Assembly: GCA_040219555.1 (NCBI GenBank) | Contig: JAVJSF010000015.1 | Span: forward strand, 111,723 to 175,722 | DNA: 64,000 nucleotides | DNA from: JAVJSF01 sp040219555 | GTDB taxonomy: Bacteria; Actinomycetota; Thermoleophilia; Miltoncostaeales; Miltoncostaeaceae | Direction of reading: 5' to 3' | In this document: positions 16,975 through 25,968 of the stretch, piece after piece | Position numbering within the stretch: the first letter of the stretch is position 1 | Layout: the number at the start of each line of letters is the position of its first letter | Made by a program: the position numbers and the translations under genes | The notes under the pieces: model-generated | Told to the model about the DNA's origin: nothing | The model's input: only the letters and a program-made list of their open reading frames with translations | Database searches by the model: none

Positions 16975-17750
16975 ACCGTATGCACGACGAACTGCGCGAC
17001 CTGATCGCGCCGGTCGCCCTCGGGGCGGCCACCAGGGACGAGGTGATCCAGGTGGAGGCGCACGTGCGCGGCTGCGAGCACTGCCGCAGCGAACTCGAAG
17101 GGCTCCGGGCGACGGCCGGCGTGCTGGCGCTCGCACCCGAGGACCTGGAACCGTCCCCCGATCTGCGCCTGCGGATCATGAACGAGGTGCGCGCGGAGGC
17201 CGCGGCCCGTCAGACGCAGCCCGTGGCCGGGGCCGAGAGCGGGCCGGCCGGCGACGAGGCGGCCGCCCGGCGCGCCGGGCCCTCCCGCGGCGCGGGCGAG
17301 CGCTCGCGCTCATGGTGGGCATCGATGCTGCGCCCTTGGCCCGCGGCGGCGGTGGGCTTCGCCGCCCTTGCGGCCGGACTGCTGACCTGGAACGTCGCCC
17401 TGCAGACCGAGGAGCCGGCGCCGGCGCCGATCGTCTCCGCCGACGTGTCGGGCAGCGACGCCGCGCCCGGCATCTCTGGCCGCGTGGTGTTCGTGGAGTC
17501 CGAGGGGCAGGTCGTCCTCCAACTCCAGGGCCTCGGACCGCTGCCAGACGGCATGGCGTACCAGCTGTGGACCATCGACGGCGGCATCCCCACCTCGGCG
17601 GGCACCTTCAGCGCCGACGCCTCCGGGCAGGCCGTGGTGGTGGCGCGCAACGCCGCGGATGCCGACGCCATCGGCATCACCGCACAGCCCCCCACCAGCA
17701 CCACCGCCCCCGAGGGGCCGCTGCTGGTGACGGCCTCGCTGTCTGCCTGA
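16971..17750 (+). CDS. Membrane anti-sigma factor, RskA type
   Basis: 259 residues. Cytoplasmic N-terminus holds a zinc anti-sigma (ZAS) motif H31-x3-C35-x2-C38 within the first 45 residues. One transmembrane helix follows at about residues 120-145 (WPAAAVGFAALAAGLLTWNV), and a C-terminal extracellular RskA/anti-sigma-K domain contains PLPDGMAYQLWTIDGG. It should hold the upstream sigma factor inactive until proteolysis of the membrane part. Overlaps the sigma gene by 4 nt. Confidence 0.9.
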   Translation: MNRMHDELRDLIAPVALGAATRDEVIQVEAHVRGCEHCRSELEGLRATAGVLALAPEDLEPSPDLRLRIMNEVRAEAAARQTQPVAGAESGPAGDEAAARRAGPSRGAGERSRSWWASMLRPWPAAAVGFAALAAGLLTWNVALQTEEPAPAPIVSADVSGSDAAPGISGRVVFVESEGQVVLQLQGLGPLPDGMAYQLWTIDGGIPTSAGTFSADASGQAVVVARNAADADAIGITAQPPTSTTAPEGPLLVTASLSA

Positions 17751-17780
17751 GCGCGCCCGCCGGCCCCGGCGGCGCGCGGG

Positions 17781-17786
17781 TAGTCT
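17781..17786 (+). promoter_or_regulatory. -10-like hexamer before the M29 aminopeptidase
   Basis: TAGTCT is followed by 6 nt and the GTG start at 17793, matching the leaderless pattern seen elsewhere in the window. Confidence 0.4.
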
Positions 17787-17792
17787 GAGGGG

Positions 17793-18998
17793 GTGAGCAC
17801 CGCCCCCTCGGACCACCTCGCCCGGCTGGCGCGCCTCGCGGTGGTGACCGGGGCGAGCGTCCAGCACGGCCAGGTGGTCTCGGTGGGCTGCCGCCCGGGA
17901 CAGGAGGACCTGGTGCGGGCGATCGCACACGAGGCCTACCGGGCCGGTGCGCGCTATGTCGATGTGGCGTGGTTCGACCCCGTCGTGAAGCGCGAGCGCC
18001 TGCTGCACGCCGACGAGGAGACGCTCGACTGGGTCCCTCCGTGGCTCGGCATGCGGGCCGCGGCGCTGGGCGACATGGCCGCGGCGGCCATCGCCCTTGC
18101 CGGGCCGACCCATCCGGGCCTGATGGACGACGTCGACCCGGTGCGCGCCGGCCGGGACCGCCTGCCCGCCGTGCGCGAGGGGATCGAGGCGGTGATGGCG
18201 GCGAAGATCAACTGGACGGTGGTGCCCTGCCCCACCCCGGCGTGGGCGGGCGTGGTGTTCCCCGACCTGGACCCGGCCGTCGCCCTGGCGCGCCTGTGGG
18301 ACGAGATCGCGCACATCTGCCGGCTGGACGAGGACGACCCCGCCGCCGCGTGGGCGGCGCGGGGCGCCGAACTGGAGGCCTCCGCGCGGCGCCTGGACGA
18401 GCGCGGGCTGGACGCCCTGCGCTTCGTGGGGCCGGGCACCGACCTGACCGTGGGCCTGCTGCCCGGCTCGCGCTGGGTGGGCGGCGGGGACGCCCGCAGG
18501 GACGGCCTGCCCCACCTGCCGAACATCCCCACCGAGGAGGTGTTCACCACCCCCGATCCCGGGCGTACCCACGGGGTGGTCGCCTCCACCCGTCCGCTCG
18601 ATGTGGGCGGGACGGTGGTCGAGGGGCTGCGGGTCACGTTCGAGGGCGGCCGGGCGACGCGCATCGAGGCCGACCGCGGGGCCGAGGTACTGCGACGGCG
18701 GGCCGCGGTGGACGAGGGCGCCGCGCGGCTGGGCGAGGTGGCCCTGGTCGACGGCAGCGGGCGCATCGGACCCCTGGGGACGGTGTACTTCGACACGCTG
18801 CTCGACGAGAACGCCGCCAGCCATATCGCCCTGGGCGCCGGCTACCCGAAGGGCGCGGGCGACGATGAGGCCGGCCGGATCAACGACAGCGAGATCCACA
18901 TCGACTTCATGATCGGCGGACCCGGGGTGACGGTGCTGGGCGTCGACCGGGCCGGGGTCGAGCGGGTGGTGCTGCGCGACGGGGCCTGGTCGCCGTAG
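17793..18998 (+). CDS. M29-family aminopeptidase (AmpS/thermophilic aminopeptidase)
   Basis: 401-residue cytoplasmic metalloaminopeptidase. The family landmarks are present: LPHLPNIPTEEVFTTPDPGR (first metal ligands), then FDTLLDENAASHIALGAGYP and NDSEIHIDFMIGG near the C-terminus, holding the remaining Glu/His/Asp ligands. Length agrees with family members of about 400. GTG start fits a TAGTCT -10-like element 6 nt upstream. It removes N-terminal residues from peptides. No operon partner; the next gene is convergent. Confidence 0.92.
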   Translation: MSTAPSDHLARLARLAVVTGASVQHGQVVSVGCRPGQEDLVRAIAHEAYRAGARYVDVAWFDPVVKRERLLHADEETLDWVPPWLGMRAAALGDMAAAAIALAGPTHPGLMDDVDPVRAGRDRLPAVREGIEAVMAAKINWTVVPCPTPAWAGVVFPDLDPAVALARLWDEIAHICRLDEDDPAAAWAARGAELEASARRLDERGLDALRFVGPGTDLTVGLLPGSRWVGGGDARRDGLPHLPNIPTEEVFTTPDPGRTHGVVASTRPLDVGGTVVEGLRVTFEGGRATRIEADRGAEVLRRRAAVDEGAARLGEVALVDGSGRIGPLGTVYFDTLLDENAASHIALGAGYPKGAGDDEAGRINDSEIHIDFMIGGPGVTVLGVDRAGVERVVLRDGAWSP

Positions 18999-19015
18999 GG
19001 CACCGGGCCGCCGCC

Positions 19016-20206
19016 TCAGGAGCGCCGGCGTAGGGCGGCCAGACGCCGCACGGACGCGGTGAGGCGCCAGGAGAGCGAGGCCGCCGGCCTCGCGTGCTCG
19101 GACCGGGCCTCGGACGCCGCCCGCTCGGCGCGCTCACGGGCCTCGCGCTCCGCGACGAGCGCTGCCTGCATCTCCTGCGCGCCGGCCGCGGCGGCGGTGC
19201 GCTGCGCCTCGGCCCTCGACAGGGCCTCCTGAGCCTGGACCAGCGCGACCCGGTCCTCGCCCGCCTGACGCTCCAGCGCGGCGGCGCGCTGCGCGGCCTC
19301 CACGGCCACCGCGTAGACCTCGCCGGCGGCCCGGTGGGTCTCCTCGAGGGACCGTCCCGCAACGGCTGCACACTCCTCGGCCCAGTCGAGCGATGCGATG
19401 CGCGCCTCCCGGTCGCCGGCCCAGAGCGCGGCGAGCGCCGCGGGCAGGTGCTCGGCGGGGCCGGCATCCACCAGCGCCCGCAGCACCGCGGGCACCAGGC
19501 CCGGGGGGCGGGCGGTGGGCGTCCACCAGGTGTGCTCGCCGTCCGGGCGGTACCGCTTGCGGTAGGCGGCACCGGGCGCCTCCACGAACGGCCCGCGCAG
19601 CAGCATGGCGAGCGCCCACAGCAGGTCGCCCCACTCCCCGTCCGCGTCGCCCGCCGGCAGCGGGCACGCCCACTCGCGCCGGAACACCCCACGGAAGGCG
19701 ATCCCCAGTGGGGCGGGGGCGTCGACCAGGAACCGCCCGGCGGCGTGGAGTCGCCCGTCCAGGGCGGGATCGGCCAGGTGCCCGGACGGCGCGATCACCT
19801 CGCCCCGGTGCTGCAGGCCCTCCGCGTCCACGCCCACCAGCACGCCGTGGGCCAGGACGGCGGCCGGGTGGGCGCCGAGCGCGGCCTCGCAGCGGGCGAT
19901 CCAGCCGGCGTCGATCTCGTCGTCCTGGGGCAGCCACATGAACAGCGGGGTGGTGGCCCGCGCCAGCAGGTCGTTGCAGTGCGCGACCCAGCCGGCGGCC
20001 AGGTCGCGCCGGCCCACCAGGATGAGATCGGGGCCGGCATCCACCCGCCGGCGCACCTCTTCCAGGGCCCCGTCGTGCTCGTGCACGTCCGAGACGATCA
20101 GGCGCGCGTGGCCGCGCAACCGGGCGATGTTGCCCACCACCGAATCCACCCAGGGCAGGCCGCGGTGCAGAGGGATGGCCACCGTGGTGGCGAGGGCCTC
20201 AGCCAT
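19016..20206 (-). CDS. Glycosyltransferase-like protein (GT2/GT-A fold) with coiled-coil tail
   Basis: 396 residues. The N-terminal part (TTVAIPLHRGLPWVDSVVGN, then FMWLPQDDEIDAGW) looks like a family 2 glycosyltransferase with a DxD-like QDDE motif at about residue 90. Residues about 300-370 are a long Ala/Glu/Arg/Gln-rich coiled coil. The donor and acceptor sugars are unknown. It overlaps the stop of the FAD oxidoreductase by 8 nt and is probably co-transcribed with it, suggesting a joint role in modifying a surface polymer or small molecule. Confidence 0.65.
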   Translation of the reverse strand: MAEALATTVAIPLHRGLPWVDSVVGNIARLRGHARLIVSDVHEHDGALEEVRRRVDAGPDLILVGRRDLAAGWVAHCNDLLARATTPLFMWLPQDDEIDAGWIARCEAALGAHPAAVLAHGVLVGVDAEGLQHRGEVIAPSGHLADPALDGRLHAAGRFLVDAPAPLGIAFRGVFRREWACPLPAGDADGEWGDLLWALAMLLRGPFVEAPGAAYRKRYRPDGEHTWWTPTARPPGLVPAVLRALVDAGPAEHLPAALAALWAGDREARIASLDWAEECAAVAGRSLEETHRAAGEVYAVAVEAAQRAAALERQAGEDRVALVQAQEALSRAEAQRTAAAAGAQEMQAALVAEREARERAERAASEARSEHARPAASLSWRLTASVRRLAALRRRS

Positions 20207-21401
20207 GCACCAGTTCCCGCACGTGGTCGGACACCACCCGTGCCGCCAGCGGGGCGGTGGTGAGCTTGTAGTTGCGCGGGGTCAGCAGGCGTCGGTGCGC
20301 GTCGACCCCGAACCGGGCACGGCGGTGCAGCCCGGAGCCCGCATCGTCGATGTCGTGCTCGCCGTCGCCCAGGATCACTCCGGCCCCGCTGGCAACGATC
20401 TCCTCGGACGAACTCAGCAGGCCCAGCCGCTGCAGTGCGGCGACCTGCCCCTCGGCCAACTCGCGCGAGGCGCCGGCCTCCACCGCGGCGCGCAGCGCCG
20501 TGGGCGACACGTGCCGCGCCGTCTCCTGGTGGATGCGGCCCACCGGGTACCACGAGGCGTAGGTGTGGGTGTGGTGGGCCACCACGTCGCCGAACGGCCC
20601 CTGCACCAGGGTGACCGTGCGGGCGCCGTCCACCGGGCGCAGGCGCACCATGGACTTGACGCGCACGTTCTGGACGGGGCCGTCCGGGGCGCCCGCGGCC
20701 CGGGCGATGCGGGAGCGCCCCTCCCAGGCGCAGTTGACGATGGCGGCGAACGGGCCGTGGCGGCCCCCATCGCCGGATGCATCGGCGACCAGGCGACCGG
20801 AGGTCGCATCGACCCCGGTCACCCGGGCGCCCTGGCGCATGCGGATGCCGGGGTGCGCGCGGGCGGCGTCCACCAGCAGCGCGCCCAGCAGGACCACGTC
20901 GACGGCCCGCTCGTGCGACCGGAAGGCGGGCAGCCCGGTGGCCGGGTCGACGCGGGGCACCGGATCGATGACGCTGGTCAGCGGACGCCCCAGATACCGG
21001 GGCCGAACGCCCGCCGGGCCCAGGTCGCCCAGCAGCGCGTCGAGGCGGCGGTAGTGGGCCGCCAGCCGCTCGGGCCCCACCAGGCCGTCCGGCATCACGA
21101 GGTACTCGAACGGGTCGCCGGCCAGGGCGTCCCAGTCGACGCTGCGGGCGAGGGCGCGCTCGATGGTGGCTGCGAACGCCAGCGCGCCGCGGAGCATGAC
21201 GGCGGCGGTGCGCTCGTCGCCCAGGGCGTAGACCGGGCCCAGATGGACCTTGCCCTCGTTGATGGCGCTGACGCCGGACCACGGCCGGGGGTGGCGGTCG
21301 AAGACCTCCACGCGGTGACCGTCCTCGGCCAGCAGCAGTGCGCTAGTCAGGCCGAGCAGGCCGGCGCCGATGACCGCGACTGGAGGGGGCACTCCAGCCA
21401 T
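20199..21401 (-). CDS. FAD-dependent oxidoreductase (DAO family)
   Basis: 400 residues. A Rossmann dinucleotide site is at the N-terminus (VAVIGAGLLGLTSALLLAED), with VEVFDRHP ending the fold. EGKVHLGPVYALG and the C-terminal RNYKLTTAPLAARVV are visible but do not identify a substrate; amine, amino acid or sugar-like molecules are all possible. Start ATG 21401 gives the glycine-rich loop at the proper position near residue 10, while an upstream ATG 21419 would add an unlikely lead. Head gene of the pair with the glycosyltransferase. Confidence 0.7.
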   Translation of the reverse strand: MAGVPPPVAVIGAGLLGLTSALLLAEDGHRVEVFDRHPRPWSGVSAINEGKVHLGPVYALGDERTAAVMLRGALAFAATIERALARSVDWDALAGDPFEYLVMPDGLVGPERLAAHYRRLDALLGDLGPAGVRPRYLGRPLTSVIDPVPRVDPATGLPAFRSHERAVDVVLLGALLVDAARAHPGIRMRQGARVTGVDATSGRLVADASGDGGRHGPFAAIVNCAWEGRSRIARAAGAPDGPVQNVRVKSMVRLRPVDGARTVTLVQGPFGDVVAHHTHTYASWYPVGRIHQETARHVSPTALRAAVEAGASRELAEGQVAALQRLGLLSSSEEIVASGAGVILGDGEHDIDDAGSGLHRRARFGVDAHRRLLTPRNYKLTTAPLAARVVSDHVRELVHG

Positions 21402-21522
21402 CGTACTTCGAGCCGGCACCGGTGGGTGGCCGCGTGCAAAGGCCCGTCGGTGCCCAGATCCTCGGAGTTGAGGCCGGCCTGTGCCAGTGTCGGTACCCGG
21501 TCATCGAGGTGAAAGGACACGC

Positions 21523-23037
21523 ATGGGCGACGAGGGACGCAACCTCACCACACGGCAGGGCCATCCGGTCTCTGACAACCAGAGCCAGCGCACCGTGGGG
21601 GATCGTGGCCCCGCGACGCTCGAGAACTACCAGTTCCTCGAGAAGATCAGCCACTTCGACCGTGAACGCATCCCCGAGCGCGTGGTGCACGCGCGCGGCT
21701 TCGTGGCGCACGGCCACTTCGAGGCCTATGGCACCATCGGCGACGAGCCCGCCTCGACCTACACGCGCGCGAAGCTGTTCCAGGAGAAGGGCGCGCGCAC
21801 CCCGGTGGTGGTCCGATTCTCGACGGTCATCGGCGGCCGCGACTCGAGCGAGGCGGCCCGCGACCCACGCGGGTTCGCGGTCAAGTTCAAGACCGAGGAC
21901 GGCAACTGGGATCTGGTGGGCAACAACCTGCCGGTCTTCTTCATCCGCGACGCGATCAAGTTCCCGGACGTGATCCACTCGCTGAAGCCCGACCCGGTGA
22001 CCTTCCGCCAGGAGCCGAACCGCATCTTCGACTTCATGAGCCAGACCCCCGAGTCGATGCACATGCTCACCTGGCTCTTCTCGCCGCGCGGAATCCCTGC
22101 CAACTACCGCCAGCAGCAGGGCTTCGGCGTCAACACCTACCGCATGGTCAACGCCGCGGGCGAGGGCGTCCTGGTGAAGTACCACTGGGAGCCGAAGGCC
22201 GGCATCGCGTCCCTCACCCAGGCCCAGGCCGACGCCATCCAGGCCACCGAACTGGGGCACGCCAGCATGGACTGCTACCAGGCCATCGAGAGCGGCGACC
22301 TCCCGGAGTGGGAGTTGCGGGTGCAGATCATGAGCGACGATGAGCACCCCGAGCTCGACTTCGATCCGCTGGACGACACCAAGACCTGGCCCGAGGACGC
22401 CTTTCCGCTGCTGCCGGTGGGGCGGATGGTGCTGGACCGCAACGTCAGCAACCACTTCGCCGAGAACGAGCAGGTGGCCTTCGGCACCGGCGTGCTGGTG
22501 GACGGCCTCGAGTTCAGCGACGACAAGATGCTGGTGGGCCGCACGTTCTCCTACTCGGACACCCAGCGGTACCGCGTGGGCCCGAACTACCTGCAACTGC
22601 CGGTCAACCAGCCGGTGAACGCGGTGAACACCAACCAGCGCGACGGGCAGATGGCCTACCACGTGGACGGCACGGGCGACACGAACCCGCACGTCAACTA
22701 CGAGCCCTCGACGCTGGGAGGCCCCGCCGAGGCTCCCGCCGGCGGGCCGGCCTACGAGCCGCACATCGAGGGGCCCTTGGTGCGCCAGAAGCTCAGCCGC
22801 CAGAACAACTACGCCCAGGCCGGCGAGCGGTACCGCACCATGCCCGACTGGGAGCGCGAGGATCTGGTGCTCAACCTGACCACCCTCCTGAGCGAGTGCG
22901 ACGAGCACATCAAGGAGGCCATGGTGCAGCACTTCGCCCTGTGCGACGCCGCGTTCGGCAGCCGCGTGGCCGCCGGGATCGGGGTGAAGGTCCCCGGCGG
23001 CGAGTGGAGCACCTTCAACAGCGGCATCGGCCTCTGA
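21523..23037 (+). CDS. Heme catalase (monofunctional)
   Basis: 504-residue hydrogen-peroxide-dismutating enzyme. Catalytic His56 is in RVVHARGFVAHGHFE; NNLPVFFIRDAIKFPD and the proximal heme region RTFSYSDTQRYRVGPNY (heme-ligand Tyr around residue 340) are conserved. The N-terminus (TTRQGHPVSDNQSQRTVGDR) is typical of catalase. ATG 21523 has GAAAGGAC at ideal distance, so the upstream GTG 21481 is rejected. The C-terminal extension is short, so this is a small-subunit form. It is followed by a strong hairpin and chrA. Confidence 0.96.
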   Translation: MGDEGRNLTTRQGHPVSDNQSQRTVGDRGPATLENYQFLEKISHFDRERIPERVVHARGFVAHGHFEAYGTIGDEPASTYTRAKLFQEKGARTPVVVRFSTVIGGRDSSEAARDPRGFAVKFKTEDGNWDLVGNNLPVFFIRDAIKFPDVIHSLKPDPVTFRQEPNRIFDFMSQTPESMHMLTWLFSPRGIPANYRQQQGFGVNTYRMVNAAGEGVLVKYHWEPKAGIASLTQAQADAIQATELGHASMDCYQAIESGDLPEWELRVQIMSDDEHPELDFDPLDDTKTWPEDAFPLLPVGRMVLDRNVSNHFAENEQVAFGTGVLVDGLEFSDDKMLVGRTFSYSDTQRYRVGPNYLQLPVNQPVNAVNTNQRDGQMAYHVDGTGDTNPHVNYEPSTLGGPAEAPAGGPAYEPHIEGPLVRQKLSRQNNYAQAGERYRTMPDWEREDLVLNLTTLLSECDEHIKEAMVQHFALCDAAFGSRVAAGIGVKVPGGEWSTFNSGIGL

Positions 23038-23054
23038 TCACCGGGCGCCGCCCC

Positions 23055-23090
23055 CGCCCCTCTCCCTCCGGGTGACCGGGGGGAGGGGCG
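23055..23090 (+). terminator. Hairpin between catalase and chrA
   Basis: A stem pairs CGCCCCTCTCCCTCCGG (from 23055) with CCGGGGGGAGGGGCG (to 23090) around a small GTGA-type loop, with a few mismatches. It lies directly after the catalase stop. There is no U-tract, so terminator use is probable only by structure and place. Confidence 0.5.
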
Positions 23091-23113
23091 CCGGGCGCGA
23101 GCGCGGTCCGGCC

Positions 23114-24244
23114 ATGGCCACCGTGTTGCGCGAGTGGGGGCGCATCGGGTGCCTCGGGTTCGGCGGCCCGCCGGCGCACATCGCGATGCTGCGCCAGCTG
23201 TGCGTGCGCCGCCGGCGCTGGCTGGACGAGGAGGACTTCGAGCATGGGGTGACCGCCACCAACCTGCTCCCGGGTCCCGCCTCGACCCAGCTGGCGATCT
23301 ACTGCGCCTGGCGACTCGCCGGGGTGCGCGGAGCGCTGCTGGGCGGCCTGGCATTCATCCTCCCGGGCCTGGTGGCGATCATCGCCCTGGCGGCGCTGTT
23401 CCTGGGCGGCCCGCCGGCGGTGGTGCTGGGGCTCGCGGCCGGGGCGGGTGCGGTGGTGGCCGCCGTCGCCGTCCGGGCGGGCGGCGACCTGGTGCCGGCC
23501 AGTTGGTCGCGCGCGGGCGACACAGCCGCGCGGTGGCGATGGGCGGGGTACCTGGTGGCCGGCGCCGTGGCCACGATCCTGGTGGGCCCGTGGCTGGTGC
23601 TGGTGCTGCTGGGCGCGGGCGCGGTGGAGTTGGTGGTGCGCCTGCGCCCGGCGGGACTCGCCACCCTGGTCGCGCCGCTGGCCGTGGTGCTGGGCGCCGG
23701 CGCCGGCGCCGCGACGCTGCTGAGCCTGGCCTGGACCTCGCTGAAGGTGGGCGCCCTGTCCTACGGCGGCGGCTTCGTGATCGTGCCCCTGATGCAGGCC
23801 GACGCCGTGGCCCAGCACGGCTGGATGAGCGACGGGGAGTTCCTCAACGCCGTCGCCCTGGGCCAGGCCACCCCGGGCCCCGTGGTGCAGACCGTGGCCG
23901 TGGTGGGGTACGCGGCCGCGGGCCTGGTCGGCGCGCTGCTGGCCGCCGTCATCGCGTTCGCCCCCTCGTTCTGGTTCATCACCCTCGGCGCACGGCGCTT
24001 CGAGTCGATGCGGACCGATCCGCGCCCGCGCGCCTTCCTGGGCGGCGCCGGGCCGGCGGCCATCGGCGCCATCCTGGGCTCGGCCGTACCCCTGGCGCTG
24101 GCGCTGGGCGAGGGGTGGCAGTGGGCGGTGCTGGCCGGGGGCGCCGTCCTGCTGGCCCTGCGCGTGGGAGTGGTGCCGGTGCTGCTGGCGGCGGCCGCCG
24201 CCGGGGCCGTCGTCGCCGCGGCAGGCGGGCCGCTGCCTCTGTAG
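23114..24244 (+). CDS. chrA: Chromate/anion transporter, ChrA family (CHR superfamily)
   Basis: 376-residue membrane protein with two homologous halves. The first has GFGGPPAHIAMLRQ and LLPGPASTQLAIYCAW, the second has SLKVGALSYGGGFVIVPLMQ and ALGQATPGPVVQTVAVVGYA. These FGG/PGP-type motifs are diagnostic of the CHR family, which exports chromate. About ten helices. ATG 23114 (MATVLREWGRIG) is used; a GTG at 23072 would add an unlikely basic lead inside the hairpin. Specificity for chromate versus another oxyanion is not proven. Confidence 0.88.
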   Translation: MATVLREWGRIGCLGFGGPPAHIAMLRQLCVRRRRWLDEEDFEHGVTATNLLPGPASTQLAIYCAWRLAGVRGALLGGLAFILPGLVAIIALAALFLGGPPAVVLGLAAGAGAVVAAVAVRAGGDLVPASWSRAGDTAARWRWAGYLVAGAVATILVGPWLVLVLLGAGAVELVVRLRPAGLATLVAPLAVVLGAGAGAATLLSLAWTSLKVGALSYGGGFVIVPLMQADAVAQHGWMSDGEFLNAVALGQATPGPVVQTVAVVGYAAAGLVGALLAAVIAFAPSFWFITLGARRFESMRTDPRPRAFLGGAGPAAIGAILGSAVPLALALGEGWQWAVLAGGAVLLALRVGVVPVLLAAAAAGAVVAAAGGPLPL

Positions 24245-24757
24245 CGGCGGCGACGCGGGACATATGCGGATCATGATTTGTCGAGCCCCGGGAGCGCTGG
24301 CCAGGAACATGACGTTCGGCGGCCAAGGCGAGGCGCGCGGTGCGAATTGACCCCCGACATGGCGACCGTCGTGGGTCTTGGCTGGACCGGGTGGGGCCAG
24401 GTCCGCGCGCGCGGGGAAGGGACCAGCCTGGAGGCGGCGGGTCGTCCGCGGGTCCTAGTCGAGGCGTTGAGTCCCGGGCGTTGCCGGTAGGCAGCCCACG
24501 TCACCGGGTATGCATATCGCGTCATGAGGATCACCGGCCACAGCTCGACGAGCGACTCGGGCCTGATTCGGCGCAGGGAGTCAGCGAGAGCCACGGCCTC
24601 ATCGAGGACATCTGGCTGTGCCATCGCCGTGCGGACATCACGCCGCGCGCGACGCCGCCCCTCCGGCGCGCGACGCCCGTCACCGATGGGTGGCCGGTGC
24701 GGACGGGATGCGACCGGCCGCCGTTTGCAGGGTCGGAGCCGAGGGAATGCACTCACC
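24245..24757. other. 513-nt gap without an accepted gene
   Basis: Between chrA and the L,D-transpeptidase. Contains no tRNA, strong hairpin or recognisable promoter. On the minus strand, codons from ATG 24624 to the stop at 24271 form a 117-residue open frame, listed separately with low confidence. Near 24264-24285 a stretch resembles part of the element's att sequence (rejected below). Confidence 0.6.
24271..24624 (-). CDS. Doubtful hypothetical protein
   Basis: 117-residue open frame starting at an ATG (24624). The first 55 residues look like real coding sequence (LADSLRRIRPESLVELWPV has a balanced, amphipathic composition), but the rest is Arg/Pro/Ser-rich and looks like translated non-coding DNA. 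It may be a degraded gene whose true 3' end is lost. No family recognised. Confidence 0.25.
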   Translation of the reverse strand: MAQPDVLDEAVALADSLRRIRPESLVELWPVILMTRYAYPVTWAAYRQRPGLNASTRTRGRPAASRLVPSPRARTWPHPVQPRPTTVAMSGVNSHRAPRLGRRTSCSWPALPGLDKS

Positions 24758-25810
24758 ATGAGACGATCGGAGATGACTGCGACCGCCCCGCCGGCGCACC
24801 GGGGCGGCCCGCGATCGGGCACGGCCGCCGGACGCCGTCTGGCGGTCGTGGCGACGGCGGTGGCCGTCGCGGTGGGCGCTGCGACCGCGCACGCGCAGGA
24901 CACGCCCGACCTGCGCCCGCCGGCCGCCGGCCATATCGCCGAAGGCGTGACGATCTCCGGCATCGACGTGGCCGGGCTCACCCGCATGGAGGCGCGCGCC
25001 AAAGTGCTCCGCGAGCACGTGGCACCGCGCCGAGAGCGCATCGAGTTCCGCATCGACGACCGGGACTTCACGGTCAACCCGGCGCTGGCCGGCTACGTGG
25101 CCGAGGTCGACTACGCGCTGCGCGGCGCCATGAACTTCGGCCGAACCCAACCGCTGCGCCAGGTCGACGTGCCGTTGCGCGAACGCATCAACGGACAGCG
25201 CGTGCGGCGGATCCTGGACTGGCACGAGGGGCGGGTGGCCCCCGAGGCGCGCGACGCGCGGCGGGTCTTCGAGGATGGCGTGCCGCGGATCACCCAGCCG
25301 CGCATCGGCCACGAGTTGCGTCAGCCCGCGGCCACGCGGGTCGCGGCGCGGGCGATCATCCACCGCACCTCGGAGAGCGTGAGCCTGCCGACGCGGCGGG
25401 TGATCCCGGAGACGCGCGTCGGCTTCGCCGTGGTGATCGACCGCAGCGCCTTCCAGCTGCACCTTTACCGCGCCGCCGAGCGGATGCGCACGATGCCCGT
25501 GGGCGTCGGCATGGCGTCGCATCCGACGCCCGCCGGACAGTTCCGCGTGGTCAACATGGAGCGCAACCCCACATGGAACCCCCCGGACTCGCGCTGGGCA
25601 GAGGGCATCGGACCGATCCCGCCGGGTCCCGAGAACCCGCTTGGCACCCGCTGGATCGGCATCGACTCGCCAGCGATCGGCATCCACGGCACGCCCGAGC
25701 CCGAGACCGTCGGCCGGCGCTCCTCGCACGGGTGCATCCGCATGTACGACCGCGATGCGCGGTGGCTCTACAACCTGGTGCGGATCGGGACGCCGGTCGT
25801 CATCCGTTGA
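24758..25810 (+). CDS. L,D-transpeptidase (YkuD) with N-terminal peptidoglycan-binding-like domain
   Basis: 350-residue exported enzyme that forms 3-3 crosslinks in peptidoglycan. A hydrophobic signal segment (LAVVATAVAVAVGAATAHA) is near residues 25-45, followed by a VanW/YoaR-like domain starting GVTISGIDVAGLTRMEA. The YkuD catalytic domain is C-terminal, with IGIHGTPEPET and the signature SSHGCIRMYDRDARWL, catalytic Cys326. ATG 24758 was chosen because residues upstream are junk-like. A hairpin lies 83 nt downstream. Single-gene unit. Confidence 0.9.
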   Translation: MRRSEMTATAPPAHRGGPRSGTAAGRRLAVVATAVAVAVGAATAHAQDTPDLRPPAAGHIAEGVTISGIDVAGLTRMEARAKVLREHVAPRRERIEFRIDDRDFTVNPALAGYVAEVDYALRGAMNFGRTQPLRQVDVPLRERINGQRVRRILDWHEGRVAPEARDARRVFEDGVPRITQPRIGHELRQPAATRVAARAIIHRTSESVSLPTRRVIPETRVGFAVVIDRSAFQLHLYRAAERMRTMPVGVGMASHPTPAGQFRVVNMERNPTWNPPDSRWAEGIGPIPPGPENPLGTRWIGIDSPAIGIHGTPEPETVGRRSSHGCIRMYDRDARWLYNLVRIGTPVVIR

Positions 25811-25893
25811 CGTCCGGGAGGGGGCAGGTCCTCAACCGGCGCTCACATGCTCGGGACGGCCGGACCCGGCCCTGCCGACCCGGCTTCACAGCG

Positions 25894-25922
25894 GTGAAAG
25901 CCCCGCGTGCCGGGGCTTTCAC
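25894..25922. terminator. Perfect 12-bp hairpin left of the element
   Basis: GTGAAAGCCCCG (25894-25905) pairs without mismatch with 25911-25922 around a 5-nt loop. Read on the minus strand it comes directly after the tRNA 3' half, so before the element inserted it was presumably the terminator of the tRNA-Met transcript; it can also end the L,D-transpeptidase mRNA on the plus strand. Confidence 0.65.
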
Positions 25923-25923
25923 G

Positions 25924-25968
25924 GGTAGCGGAGGAGGGACTCGAACCCCCGACACGCGGATTATGATT
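25924..25968 (-). repeat. attL: left copy of the 45-bp core, tRNA 3' half
   Basis: All 45 bases are identical to 37083-37127. The stretch equals the 3' half of the tRNA(CAT) gene, from the anticodon loop to the acceptor end, with no 5' half next to it, as left behind by a tyrosine integrase that uses a tRNA gene as its target. Confidence 0.93.

Noticed and set aside
24264..24285. GCGGATCATGATTTG resembles part of the att core (GCGGATTATGATT)
   Set aside because: Only about 13 matching bases, no T-arm or acceptor sequence next to it, and no second copy of flanks. Probably chance or a very old remnant.
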